Below, piece by piece: positions 8,716 through 16,576 of a stretch of 64,000 nucleotides of DNA. Source of the DNA: Lacibacter sp. H375. GTDB taxonomy: Bacteria; Bacteroidota; Bacteroidia; Chitinophagales; Chitinophagaceae. A program made the translations under genes and the position numbers. The stretch covers positions 372,001-436,000 of the forward strand of contig NZ_JBBKTT010000001.1 of the NCBI RefSeq assembly GCF_037892425.1, in the 5' to 3' direction. The notes below the pieces were generated by a model. That model had not been told where the DNA came from. It did not search any database and saw only the letters and a list, made by a program, of their open reading frames with translations. The number at the start of each line of letters is the position of its first letter. Positions within the stretch are counted from its first letter, which is position 1.

Positions 8716-10578
8716 ATGTACATTCTCGGCATTTCAGCTTTCTATCATGATTCAGCAGCAGCCATCATTAAAGATGGAGAGATCATCGCTGCTGCACAGG
8801 AAGAACGGTTCAGCCGGAAGAAGCATGATGCCGGGTTTCCATCAAAAGCTGTTGAGTATTGTTTAAAAGAATCAGGCATTTCAATCGATCAACTTGAAGC
8901 AGTCGTGTTCTACGATAAACCATTGCTGAAATTTGAGCGCTTGCTTGAAACCTATTATGCATTTGCACCAAAAGGTTTTGCTTCTTTCCTTATGGCCATG
9001 CCGGTTTGGTTGAATGAAAAACTGTTTCTGAAAAAGATGATCCGTGATGAATTGAAGAAAATTCAACTCTACGATAAAAAGAAACTGAAACTGTTGTTCC
9101 CGGAGCATCATCTCAGCCATGCAGCATCTGCATTTTACCCATCGCCTTTTGAAGAAGCGGCGATAGTAACCATTGATGGGGTTGGCGAATGGGCCACCAC
9201 AACCATCTGCAAAGGAAAAGGCAAAGAGATTGAAATACTAAAGCAACTCAACTTCCCCCACTCTGTTGGTTTGTTATACTCTGCGTTTACATACTACTTA
9301 GGTTTTAAAGTAAACAGCGGTGAATATAAATTGATGGGATTAGCTCCATACGGCGATCCGTCATCTGAACAAACAAAGCAGTTTGTTTCGATCATAAAGG
9401 AAAAGCTGGTAAAAATTTATGATGATGGTTCTATTTATTTAGATCAGCAGTATTTCAACTATTCAGTTGGGTTACGAATGGTAAAAGATAAAAAGTTTGA
9501 AGCCTTGTTTAGCTTTAAACGTAGAAGTGAAGAAGAGGAATTAACTCAACAACATTGTAATCTTGCTTTGGCCATTCAACAGGTAACAGAAGAAATTGTA
9601 TTGAAACTGGCAGCACATGCAAAATCATTAACAGGTTTAAACAATATCTGTTTATCGGGTGGCGTAGCACTGAACTGTGTAGCAAATGGTAAGCTGCAGA
9701 ATTCAAATCTGTTTGAGAACATTTTTATTCAACCCGCAAGTGGCGATGCAGGCGGTGCAGTTGGTTCGGCCTTAGCAGCCCATCATATTTATTTTGAGAA
9801 AGAACGCATTGTCAGCTCAGCAATGGATGCGATGAAAGGTTCCTATCTCGGCCCCTCTTTTTCTGCTGATGAAATTGAATCAACTATTCAACAATACAAA
9901 GCAGTTGCAACAACATTCAATAACAGAAATGAATTAAACCAAAAAGTTTCAGCACACATTAATGAAGGGAATGTAGTTGGCTGGTTCCAGGGACGAATGG
10001 AGTTTGGTCCAAGAGCATTGGGTAACAGAAGTATTATTGCTGATCCACGCAACCCGGAGATGCAGAAAAAACTCAACCTGAAGATAAAATACAGAGAAGG
10101 TTTTCGTCCCTTCGCTCCTGCTGTGCTTGCAGAAGATGTACAGGATTATTTTGACTTAGATACGTCATCACCTTACATGTTGTTAGTACAACCGTTGAAG
10201 AAAACATTACAGCATACTGTTCCCGATAATTATCATCAACTCAGCTTAACAGACAAATTGTATTTCCAACGCAGCAGTTTGCCCGCCGTTACGCATATCG
10301 ATTATTCGGCCCGTGTTCAAACAGTACATCAGAAAACTAATGCTGCTTTTCATTCGCTCATCACAGCATTCAAACAACAAACCGGTTGTGCCGTATTGAT
10401 CAACACAAGCTTTAATGTACGTGGCGAACCCGTTGTATGCACACCACAGGAAGCTTATCAATGTTTCATGCGTACAGAAATGGATTATCTTGTTATTGAA
10501 AATTACCTGTTCAGCAAACAGGAGCAACCTGAGTGGAAAGAAAAAGATGATTGGAAGAAAAACCTCCAGGCTGATTAA
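8716..10578 (+). CDS. NodU/CmcH/TobZ-type carbamoyltransferase
   Basis: Transfers the carbamoyl group from carbamoyl phosphate, via carbamoyl-adenylate, to a hydroxyl on a sugar or natural product in the cytoplasm. The N-terminal Kae1-like domain starts at MYILGISAFYHDSAAA and has the metal/adenylate histidines in EHHLSHAASAFYPSP (His131, His132, His135) and the glycine motif LSGGVALNCVANGKL (about 315-330). The C-terminal YrdC-like part has GRMEFGPRALGNRSI and RPFAPAVL. The 620-residue length is normal. A TATTTTG sequence ends 5 nt before the ATG, so it may have its own promoter. DUF5989 and SxtJ follow directly. The substrate, carbamoyl phosphate, is the product of the carB genes on either side. 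Confidence 0.93.
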   Translation: MYILGISAFYHDSAAAIIKDGEIIAAAQEERFSRKKHDAGFPSKAVEYCLKESGISIDQLEAVVFYDKPLLKFERLLETYYAFAPKGFASFLMAMPVWLNEKLFLKKMIRDELKKIQLYDKKKLKLLFPEHHLSHAASAFYPSPFEEAAIVTIDGVGEWATTTICKGKGKEIEILKQLNFPHSVGLLYSAFTYYLGFKVNSGEYKLMGLAPYGDPSSEQTKQFVSIIKEKLVKIYDDGSIYLDQQYFNYSVGLRMVKDKKFEALFSFKRRSEEEELTQQHCNLALAIQQVTEEIVLKLAAHAKSLTGLNNICLSGGVALNCVANGKLQNSNLFENIFIQPASGDAGGAVGSALAAHHIYFEKERIVSSAMDAMKGSYLGPSFSADEIESTIQQYKAVATTFNNRNELNQKVSAHINEGNVVGWFQGRMEFGPRALGNRSIIADPRNPEMQKKLNLKIKYREGFRPFAPAVLAEDVQDYFDLDTSSPYMLLVQPLKKTLQHTVPDNYHQLSLTDKLYFQRSSLPAVTHIDYSARVQTVHQKTNAAFHSLITAFKQQTGCAVLINTSFNVRGEPVVCTPQEAYQCFMRTEMDYLVIENYLFSKQEQPEWKEKDDWKKNLQAD

Positions 10579-10590
10579 CTTTGTAAAACT

Positions 10591-10743
10591 ATGATGGAGT
10601 TTTTAAAAGACATGTGGTCCTTTTTGAAAGAGCGTAAGAAATGGTGGTTAGCCCCCATCATTATTGTTATGCTGGTGCTTGGCGTGTTACTTATTTTCGG
10701 TGGCAGTACATCGGTTGCACCATTTATTTACTCCTTGTTTTAA
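10591..10743 (+). CDS. DUF5989 family small membrane protein
   Basis: A 50-residue protein, MMEFLKDMWSFLKERKKWW then one membrane helix (about 20-38) and the ending SVAPFIYSLF. This is the pattern of the DUF5989 proteins regularly encoded between NodU-type carbamoyltransferases and SxtJ proteins. Translation may begin at either of two consecutive ATGs (10591 or 10594). It begins 12 nt after the carbamoyltransferase, and its stop codon abuts the SxtJ start. Function unknown; its constant neighbours suggest a membrane partner of the carbamoylation or export step. Confidence 0.85.
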   Translation: MMEFLKDMWSFLKERKKWWLAPIIIVMLVLGVLLIFGGSTSVAPFIYSLF

Positions 10744-11097
10744 ATGAGGTGGCAAGCTAAACATACTTCGCTGGTTGTAATAGCCGCAGGCTTTTTCTTA
10801 TTTTATTTACAATTTAATAAGCTATGGTTGCTCGGACCGGTTATTCTTTCTGCCATTGGTTTTGCAATAGCTCCCTTGGGCGAATTTATTCACCGAGGTT
10901 GGATGAAACTGGCAAAAGTATTGGGCTATATAAACAGCCGAGTGTTGCTTTTTTTGATTTTCTATGTAATACTTACACCTCTTGCATTAATACAGAGACT
11001 GTGTCAATCAAAAAAAATAACTGAAAGATTGAAGAAAAACAGATTTCTTACCCGAAACCATATGTTTGCAAAAGACGATTTTATAAAACCATGGTAG
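10744..11097 (+). CDS. SxtJ family membrane protein
   Basis: A 117-residue protein with two N-terminal hydrophobic helices (about 10-25 and 30-45) and another near 60-80, followed by a basic cytosolic tail. The size, helix layout and position directly after DUF5989 match the SxtJ family, named from saxitoxin clusters and widespread in polysaccharide clusters. The start ATG follows the DUF5989 TAA without a gap, implying translational coupling. Biochemical function is not established. Confidence 0.8.
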   Translation: MRWQAKHTSLVVIAAGFFLFYLQFNKLWLLGPVILSAIGFAIAPLGEFIHRGWMKLAKVLGYINSRVLLFLIFYVILTPLALIQRLCQSKKITERLKKNRFLTRNHMFAKDDFIKPW

Positions 11098-11100
11098 TAC

Positions 11101-11823
11101 TTATTTGCCAGAGAAAAATCTTAGTTTAATTAAGCAAATAAACGTATTGAATCCCCCTTTTAGCATTACATATGAAAAGCCAGTAATACTTCGTTTTTTT
11201 CTGAACACCTGGTTAACTGAAATATTTGTCACACGCTGACCAGCTTGGATAAATAAAGCACTCAACAAAACATTAGGAGCAAAACAATTTGTTGGAATTT
11301 TTGGAAGAAAAGAATGAACCGATGTTAATCGCATCAAACGATATGGACAATTACAATCGTTAATCCCTTTACCAAACAAACTCCTTATCATCAAAAATGA
11401 AACTTTAGAAAGCAGTATTCTGAATACACCTTGTTTATTTTCTGCAAAACGTTGACCTAGTAACAAGTCGTACTGTTGTCTACTATTCCAAAATAGTTTA
11501 AACCGATGATGATCAAGCTCGTGATCTGAATCGACTTGGAAAATCCATTCAGCATTTTTAGCCTCGCTATAAGCCTTTATTAGAGTTGATCCATGACCGC
11601 TATTTTGCTTTTCGACAATTTCAATTTCAGAATATTGGTCTGCGTATTCCTTTATTCTGGACTTAGATTCATCTGTCGAACCATCGTTATAGAAACGAAT
11701 AACAAAATCAATATCCAATGTTTTCAGCAGCATTACCCAGTCTGTAATAAAACCAGGCAGATTAGCGGCTTCATTGTAAACAGGTGTCACAAGAAGCAGG
11801 TCAAGGTGTTTAGTTTGCGTCAT
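11101..11823 (-). CDS. Family 2 glycosyltransferase (DPM1-like)
   Basis: Cytosolic GT-A glycosyltransferase of 240 residues, resembling polyprenyl-phosphate sugar transferases. It has the N-terminal TPVYNEAANLPGFI, the NDGSTDES turn, and the metal-binding acidic motif QVDSDHE. No C-terminal membrane helices are seen, unlike many ArnC-type enzymes. Its start overlaps the end of the upstream membrane gene by 14 nt, so the two are co-translated. The obvious hypothesis is that it makes a lipid-linked sugar used by that membrane protein. Confidence 0.85.
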   Translation of the reverse strand: MTQTKHLDLLLVTPVYNEAANLPGFITDWVMLLKTLDIDFVIRFYNDGSTDESKSRIKEYADQYSEIEIVEKQNSGHGSTLIKAYSEAKNAEWIFQVDSDHELDHHRFKLFWNSRQQYDLLLGQRFAENKQGVFRILLSKVSFLMIRSLFGKGINDCNCPYRLMRLTSVHSFLPKIPTNCFAPNVLLSALFIQAGQRVTNISVNQVFRKKRSITGFSYVMLKGGFNTFICLIKLRFFSGK

Positions 11824-13297
11824 TAATTTTACGTTTGAAAAGAATAAAATTATCTTTTTGATATAATTCTGTATAGTTCTTTTTAAGATAATCTTCCCAC
11901 TGTTCTTGAAAATCTTTTTTATCTACAGGTTGTAATTTGTAGAAATCGAGAACATAAGTTGTTCGATACCTATCCAAGCCTGCAATAATTTCTTTAATAA
12001 CTCTTCCATCAGTATCAAAATTTATCAGATGCTGACGGTATTGCGTTGTATATATCCATTTTGTTGGCGAGAGTACGTTCAAGTTATTATTCAGAGCAAG
12101 AAACGGAGTACTACCCATTACATATAATTGCCCATCCTTATTTCGGATCTTTTGCAATTCCTTTGTAAGATCCTCGACCTGTAAACCAATATCCGAATGT
12201 TTTCGCTTTATGATATTATGGAACGAGTTCTTCCACATTACAAAGAACAATCCTGCAGCAAATGTAAATGACAAGGGACTAAGATATCGTTTCGAAAAAA
12301 AAGGTTGCCATTCTTTAAAAACAATAATTGCTGACACTGTAACAATTGCACTAACAGTTAATAGATAATGGAAAGCAGCAAAATGATCAAAAATCCTACC
12401 TGCAAATGTTTTAGAAATCAATGCAAATAATATTGTAAAAAATGATGTAACGTGAAGTGAGACATTTGTGGCTCGGATTATATAATAACCATGAATGATT
12501 AACAATGGAAATACAAGAAACAGGTATCTTGAATGAAATAAAATTTGGAATGCTGCTGTGACTTTATACAGTATCGGCCTTCGGCTCTCATAAACAAGAA
12601 GGTTAAACAGATAGCTTTGTTCCCAATAATCTGCTAAAGCTCCATTTACAGCAATCCACAATAAAAGTGGAATAGTCAATAAAGAAAACCCGATAATCAT
12701 CATCCCAATTCGCTTCAATATAAGTTGCACTGGATTTCGGGATCCTTGCTTTGTCTGATTAAACAAGTGATACATTACAAACGGAAATGCTAACAGCAGT
12801 TCTTCCTGTTGCATGTGAAATATTAACGCACAAATAAAACCAGTAAGTATATATTTTTCCCCTTGATTAAGCAGAATAACGGAAAACAAAATAGCAAGGA
12901 AGCAGGCTGTATACTCTCTGGTGAGTGTTCCGGATATTAAAATGAAAGGGGGCAGCAAACAAATAAGAAAAATGAGTGGGAAAAGCCACACATTTACAAG
13001 CAACATTTTTTGACCTGTCTTGTATAAAAAAAGTGATGCAACCCATTTTGACAGAACCCCTAAACCAAAATATCCCCATGCTTTCAAAGGCCATGCAAGC
13101 GACAATAGTAAAAAAATTAGCGGAGGTTTGTGATCAAAAAAAGTTTTATACGGAATTTGTCCCTTCCATATACTCATGGCACCATAAATGAACACTTGTT
13201 TATCCGGACCAACATTTCCAAATGGCGGAGCATAAGGCATACTCAACACAATTGTGACTAATAACAGTAAAATGGATACAAGCGTGAATCTATTCAC
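11810..13297 (-). CDS. Polytopic membrane protein, probable GT-C (GT39-like) glycosyltransferase
   Basis: A 495-residue protein with about ten hydrophobic helices and a C-terminal soluble stretch. After the first helix it has GPDKQVFIYGAMSIWKGQIP and FFDHKPPLIF, which is the GT-C layout with an acidic residue in the first periplasmic loop and a conserved DHKPP. That points to a lipid-linked sugar transferase facing the periplasm. The start is GTG (complement of 13295-13297), overlapping the glf stop by 8 nt. It sits in a tight operon glf, this gene, family 2 transferase. Confidence 0.72.
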   Translation of the reverse strand: MNRFTLVSILLLLVTIVLSMPYAPPFGNVGPDKQVFIYGAMSIWKGQIPYKTFFDHKPPLIFLLLSLAWPLKAWGYFGLGVLSKWVASLFLYKTGQKMLLVNVWLFPLIFLICLLPPFILISGTLTREYTACFLAILFSVILLNQGEKYILTGFICALIFHMQQEELLLAFPFVMYHLFNQTKQGSRNPVQLILKRIGMMIIGFSLLTIPLLLWIAVNGALADYWEQSYLFNLLVYESRRPILYKVTAAFQILFHSRYLFLVFPLLIIHGYYIIRATNVSLHVTSFFTILFALISKTFAGRIFDHFAAFHYLLTVSAIVTVSAIIVFKEWQPFFSKRYLSPLSFTFAAGLFFVMWKNSFHNIIKRKHSDIGLQVEDLTKELQKIRNKDGQLYVMGSTPFLALNNNLNVLSPTKWIYTTQYRQHLINFDTDGRVIKEIIAGLDRYRTTYVLDFYKLQPVDKKDFQEQWEDYLKKNYTELYQKDNFILFKRKINDAN

Positions 13298-14438
13298 TAG
13301 TTTGTAATTTATTTAGTTGATCATCAAAAATTTCCAACGCCCGGTTTATAGTTTCGTGCATATCATAATACTTGTAGTCGCCCAACCGGCCTGCCACTAT
13401 AAGATTTTTTTCCTGCCCGGCTAATTTTCTATACTCTTTAGCGAGTATTGTATTGTTTGCATCGGGAATGGGATAAAAAGGTTCATTCCCATCATCGGCC
13501 TTTGAATACTCTGTAAATACAAGTGTTCTTTCTATTGTGTAACTACGCTCAGGATGTAGATGTCTTGGTTCGTGCTGTCTTGTAAAAGGAACGGAACTAT
13601 CTGCGAAGTTCATTACACTCGTTCCTTGATAATCTTCAACATCAAATATCTGTTTCTCAAATTGCAGCGTACGCCAATTCAGTTTACCCAGTGAATAATT
13701 AAAATAACGATCGAGTGGTCCGCTGTAAACAATTGTTGCATCAACTGCAAGCTGGCCTTTCACATCAAAAAAATCAGTATTCAATCGCACATCAATCAAA
13801 GGATCACTCAACAGCTTTTCAAAAATGGCTGTATATCCTTTCGATGGTATGCCTTGATATGTTGAGAAATAATAATTCTCATCATAATTTTTCCTGAAAG
13901 GAAGCCTGCTTAAAAGCTCTGCCGGGAGTTTCGCAGGGTCAGTTTGCCATTGCTTGGCTGAATATCCTTTTATAAAAGCCTCATATAACTGTCTTCCTAC
14001 AAGGCTGATCGCTTTTGCTTCGAATGAAGAGGTATCGCTTATCTTTTCCTTGGCTGCCTGTTGTTGTAAAAATTCTGCAACCTCAAATGGCTTTAACGAC
14101 AAGGAAAAAAAGCTATTGATCGTTTCAAGGTTTATTGGCAACTGGTACACCTTACCTTCATGCGTAGTAAGTACCTGATGCCGGTATTGATTAAAGGAAG
14201 TGAACTGGTTGATATAGTTCCATACCCGTTCGTTGGAAGTATGGAAAATATGTGTGCCGTATTTGTGAAATTCGATCCCGGTTTCCGGGTCAATTTCCGA
14301 ATAACAATTTCCTCCAATATGTGCCCTCCTTTCCAGCACAAGCACCGGTTTTTTTAAAACAGAGGCAATTCGTTCCGCCAGAACCGAGCCGAGGAAACCG
14401 CTTCCGGCAATAACATATTTATAGTCAGATAACTGCAT
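13290..14438 (-). CDS. glf: UDP-galactopyranose mutase
   Basis: FAD enzyme interconverting UDP-galactopyranose and UDP-galactofuranose, the donor for galactofuranose-containing glycans. The FAD-binding N-terminus YVIAGSGFLGSVLAERI, the ERRAHIGGNCYSE strand, the substrate region KYGTHIFHTSNERVW and the late VAGRLGDYKYYDMHE motif are all visible. The length of 382 residues is typical. It leads a three-gene - strand operon and is divergent from the carB C-half. A -7 element lies 5 nt from its ATG. Confidence 0.95.
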   Translation of the reverse strand: MQLSDYKYVIAGSGFLGSVLAERIASVLKKPVLVLERRAHIGGNCYSEIDPETGIEFHKYGTHIFHTSNERVWNYINQFTSFNQYRHQVLTTHEGKVYQLPINLETINSFFSLSLKPFEVAEFLQQQAAKEKISDTSSFEAKAISLVGRQLYEAFIKGYSAKQWQTDPAKLPAELLSRLPFRKNYDENYYFSTYQGIPSKGYTAIFEKLLSDPLIDVRLNTDFFDVKGQLAVDATIVYSGPLDRYFNYSLGKLNWRTLQFEKQIFDVEDYQGTSVMNFADSSVPFTRQHEPRHLHPERSYTIERTLVFTEYSKADDGNEPFYPIPDANNTILAKEYRKLAGQEKNLIVAGRLGDYKYYDMHETINRALEIFDDQLNKLQTSE

Positions 14439-14443
14439 CCGTA

Positions 14444-14451
14444 CAAATATA
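14444..14451 (-). promoter_or_regulatory. -7 element TATATTTG of glf, almost at the start codon
   Basis: The complement reads TATATTTG, matching TAnnTTTG, with only 5 nt to the glf ATG. The transcript would begin at or within a few nucleotides of the start codon. Confidence 0.5.
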
Positions 14452-14558
14452 GGGTCTGTATTTTTTCTAATTGCGGCTGGTTGTAACTAAACAAATCACT
14501 GTTAGTTGTGTACTTAGATAAAGTGCAAAAAAATCCCTCAAAATTTTTCCTGTAACCG

Positions 14559-14566
14559 TACATTTG
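14559..14566 (+). promoter_or_regulatory. -7 element TACATTTG of the carB C-half, almost at the start codon
   Basis: Match to TAnnTTTG, 7 nt before the ATG at 14574. It indicates that the C-half has its own promoter and possibly a leaderless mRNA. Confidence 0.55.
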
Positions 14567-14573
14567 CACCGCA

Positions 14574-15767
14574 ATGGCAAATACGATCCTTCACAACGAA
14601 TCCATTCCATCTCAACGTAAAAAAATTATTGTTCTCGGCAGTGGCCCCAACCGCATTGGTCAGGGTATCGAGTTCGACTACTGCTGTGTTCATGGTCTGC
14701 TCGCCATTAAAGAATGTGGCTACGAGGCGATCATGGTGAACTGTAACCCCGAAACGGTTAGTACCGACTTCGATATGGCCGATAAGCTGTATTTCGAACC
14801 GGTTTACTGGGAACATCTCTGGGAAATTATTGAGCTGGAAAAACCATACGGTGTAATTGTACAACTGGGCGGACAAACTGCCCTCAAGCTGGCAAAACGT
14901 CTGCACGAAAGAGGTATCCGCATCATCGGTTCTTCGTTCGACAGTATGGATATTGCCGAAGACCGTGGCCGTTTCAGCGATTTATTGAAAGAACTGGAAA
15001 TTCCTTACCCAAAATATGGCACAGCTTATACCACCGACGATGCCATTGAAGTAGCAAAAACAGTTGGTTACCCAGTGTTGGTTCGTCCCAGCTATGTGTT
15101 GGGCGGACAAAGGATGCGTATCGTTATCAACGAAACCGAACTGGAAAGTGCAGTATTGAGCCTCATCAAACATTTGCCCGGCAACAAGATTCTTATCGAT
15201 CATTTCCTCGATCGCTGCCAGGAAGCGGAGATCGATGCGATTTATGATGGTGAGAATTTTCATATAATGGGTGTTATGGAACATATTGAACCTGCGGGTA
15301 TTCACAGTGGCGATAGTCATGCAGTATTACCTGAGTTCAACCTCACACCATTGGTGGTTGCAACCATGGAAGAATATGCAAAGAAAATTGCGAAAGCATT
15401 GAAAATACAAGGTCTCATCAACATCCAGTTTGCCATTAAAGATGGTAAAGTATTTGTGATCGAAGCCAATCCACGTGCAAGTCGCACTACCCCGTTTATT
15501 GCAAAGGCATACCAAATACCTTATCTCAACATTGCAACTAAAGTAATGATGGGAGTAAATAAACTCACCGACTTTACATTTGAGAAAAAACTAACCGGTT
15601 ATGCTATCAAAGAGCCGGTGTTCAGCTTCAGCAAATTCCCGAATGTAAACAAGGAGCTCGGCCCTGAAATGAAGAGTACCGGTGAGGCCATCCGCTTTAT
15701 TAAAAACCTTCGTGATCCTTACTTCCGCCAGTTGTATAAAGACAGAAGTATGTATCTCAGTAAATAA
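14574..15767 (+). CDS. carB: Carbamoyl-phosphate synthase large subunit, C-terminal half without allosteric domain
   Basis: Encodes the carbamoyl-phosphate-forming synthetase half of CarB. It has preATP-grasp GSGPNRIGQGIEFDYC (22-37), ATP-grasp RPSYVLGGQRM (171-181) and EANPRASRT (297-305). Residues 8-19 (NESIPSQRKKII) look like the interdomain linker of a one-chain CarB, so the chain begins where the N-half ends. At 397 residues it stops after the synthetase domain. The MGS-like allosteric domain that follows in E. coli CarB, where ornithine and UMP bind, is absent. It has its own promoter element and terminator. The two halves must assemble as separate chains. Confidence 0.95.
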   Translation: MANTILHNESIPSQRKKIIVLGSGPNRIGQGIEFDYCCVHGLLAIKECGYEAIMVNCNPETVSTDFDMADKLYFEPVYWEHLWEIIELEKPYGVIVQLGGQTALKLAKRLHERGIRIIGSSFDSMDIAEDRGRFSDLLKELEIPYPKYGTAYTTDDAIEVAKTVGYPVLVRPSYVLGGQRMRIVINETELESAVLSLIKHLPGNKILIDHFLDRCQEAEIDAIYDGENFHIMGVMEHIEPAGIHSGDSHAVLPEFNLTPLVVATMEEYAKKIAKALKIQGLINIQFAIKDGKVFVIEANPRASRTTPFIAKAYQIPYLNIATKVMMGVNKLTDFTFEKKLTGYAIKEPVFSFSKFPNVNKELGPEMKSTGEAIRFIKNLRDPYFRQLYKDRSMYLSK

Positions 15768-15773
15768 ATTTCA

Positions 15774-15801
15774 AACTCCGCACTTGTTGCGGAGTTTTTT
15801 T
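15774..15801 (+). terminator. Rho-independent terminator after the carB C-half
   Basis: 9-bp stem AACTCCGCA (15774-15782) with TGCGGAGTT (15788-15796), 5-nt loop, then a T-run. Confidence 0.9.
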
Positions 15802-15817
15802 ATAGTTGCCAGGAAGG

Positions 15818-15851
15818 CGGAAAGACGAAAAGAAAACTTCCCGTCTTTCCG
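15818..15851. repeat. Palindromic intergenic element
   Basis: Perfect 10-bp inverted repeat CGGAAAGACG (15818-15827) and CGTCTTTCCG (15842-15851) around a 14-nt loop. There is no T-run, so it looks like an intergenic palindrome rather than a terminator. It resembles the element before enolase at 63043-63122. Confidence 0.5.
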
Positions 15852-15897
15852 GCTAAGTATTTTTTGTTACAGGCACTTGCTTTTCACGGCATCAACT

Positions 15898-15917
15898 GTT
15901 GCGTCGCACTCTTGTAC
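15898..15917. repeat. 20-bp repeat, right copy (inverted partner at 5678-5697)
   Basis: Exact reverse complement of 5678-5697, located between the terminator of the carB C-half and the DinB-like gene. The flanking bases differ, so the identical core is 20 bp. Confidence 0.85.
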
Positions 15918-15956
15918 TGCATTGCAGAGTGGGGCTAATCTTCTTAACTTAGAAGA

Positions 15957-16427
15957 ATGAAAAGCGAAGTACAATCGATCATCAGCAATCTCGAACGAGT
16001 GTTAACCGGTCAGCCATGGTATGGTGAAGCAGTAATGCCCATGCTGCGCAAAATTCATCCGGCAGTAGTGTACATCAATCCAAAGAATTCACATGCAGCC
16101 ATTGAAATATTGTATCACATGATCAATTGGGCTCAGTTTACATTAAATCGTTTGCAACGAATCCGGGAAGAAGACCTTATTGATTCAGAAGAATCGGATT
16201 GGCGTACCATTGATCCCAAAAAACATACCTGGGAAAAAGGATTGAAAGAATTTGAACAACTGCACAAACAGATCGTAACTGAATTACAAACCAAAGACGA
16301 TTCGTTTTTAAAAGAAATGGTTGATTACCGGGAATATAACTTCCGCTTTCTCCTCAATGGATTGATACAACATAATATTTACCACCTCGGTCAGATCGCC
16401 TACCTGAAAAATCTATTAGGCGAATAA
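15957..16427 (+). CDS. DinB family protein
   Basis: A 156-residue all-helical protein of the DinB/YfiT group, which forms a four-helix bundle with a metal site of three histidines. Candidate ligands are in YHMINW (near residue 49-54) and HNIYHLGQI near the C-terminus. DinB-like proteins act in thiol-dependent detoxification or remain unassigned; the substrate here is unknown. It is a single gene between repeat-rich spacers. Confidence 0.8.
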   Translation: MKSEVQSIISNLERVLTGQPWYGEAVMPMLRKIHPAVVYINPKNSHAAIEILYHMINWAQFTLNRLQRIREEDLIDSEESDWRTIDPKKHTWEKGLKEFEQLHKQIVTELQTKDDSFLKEMVDYREYNFRFLLNGLIQHNIYHLGQIAYLKNLLGE

Positions 16428-16431
16428 TATA

Positions 16432-16499
16432 GCTCACAGATTGCACAGATGTTTACAGATTTTGGTATCTCATCCGTGTTTGCTGTGAAATCAGTGAGC
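16432..16499. repeat. Dispersed repeat of the CACAGATT type with inverted ends
   Basis: A 68-bp element beginning GCTCACAGATTGCACAG and ending CTGTGAAATCAGTGAGC. The ends form an imperfect inverted repeat (15 of 17 positions pair). The interior repeats TTACAGATTT-like words. It fills the gap between the DinB-like gene and comEC. Confidence 0.65.
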
Positions 16500-16576
16500 A
16501 ACTCTCTTGCAAAAAAGGGTTAAATCCCCCTGTCCTTTCGAAATGTCAGTTGCTATTTTGCCGGAAATAGTTGCTA

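Noticed and set aside
15682-15960. 92-codon + strand ORF across the end of the carB C-half
   Set aside because: It overlaps carB in another frame and then runs through a terminator and repeats.
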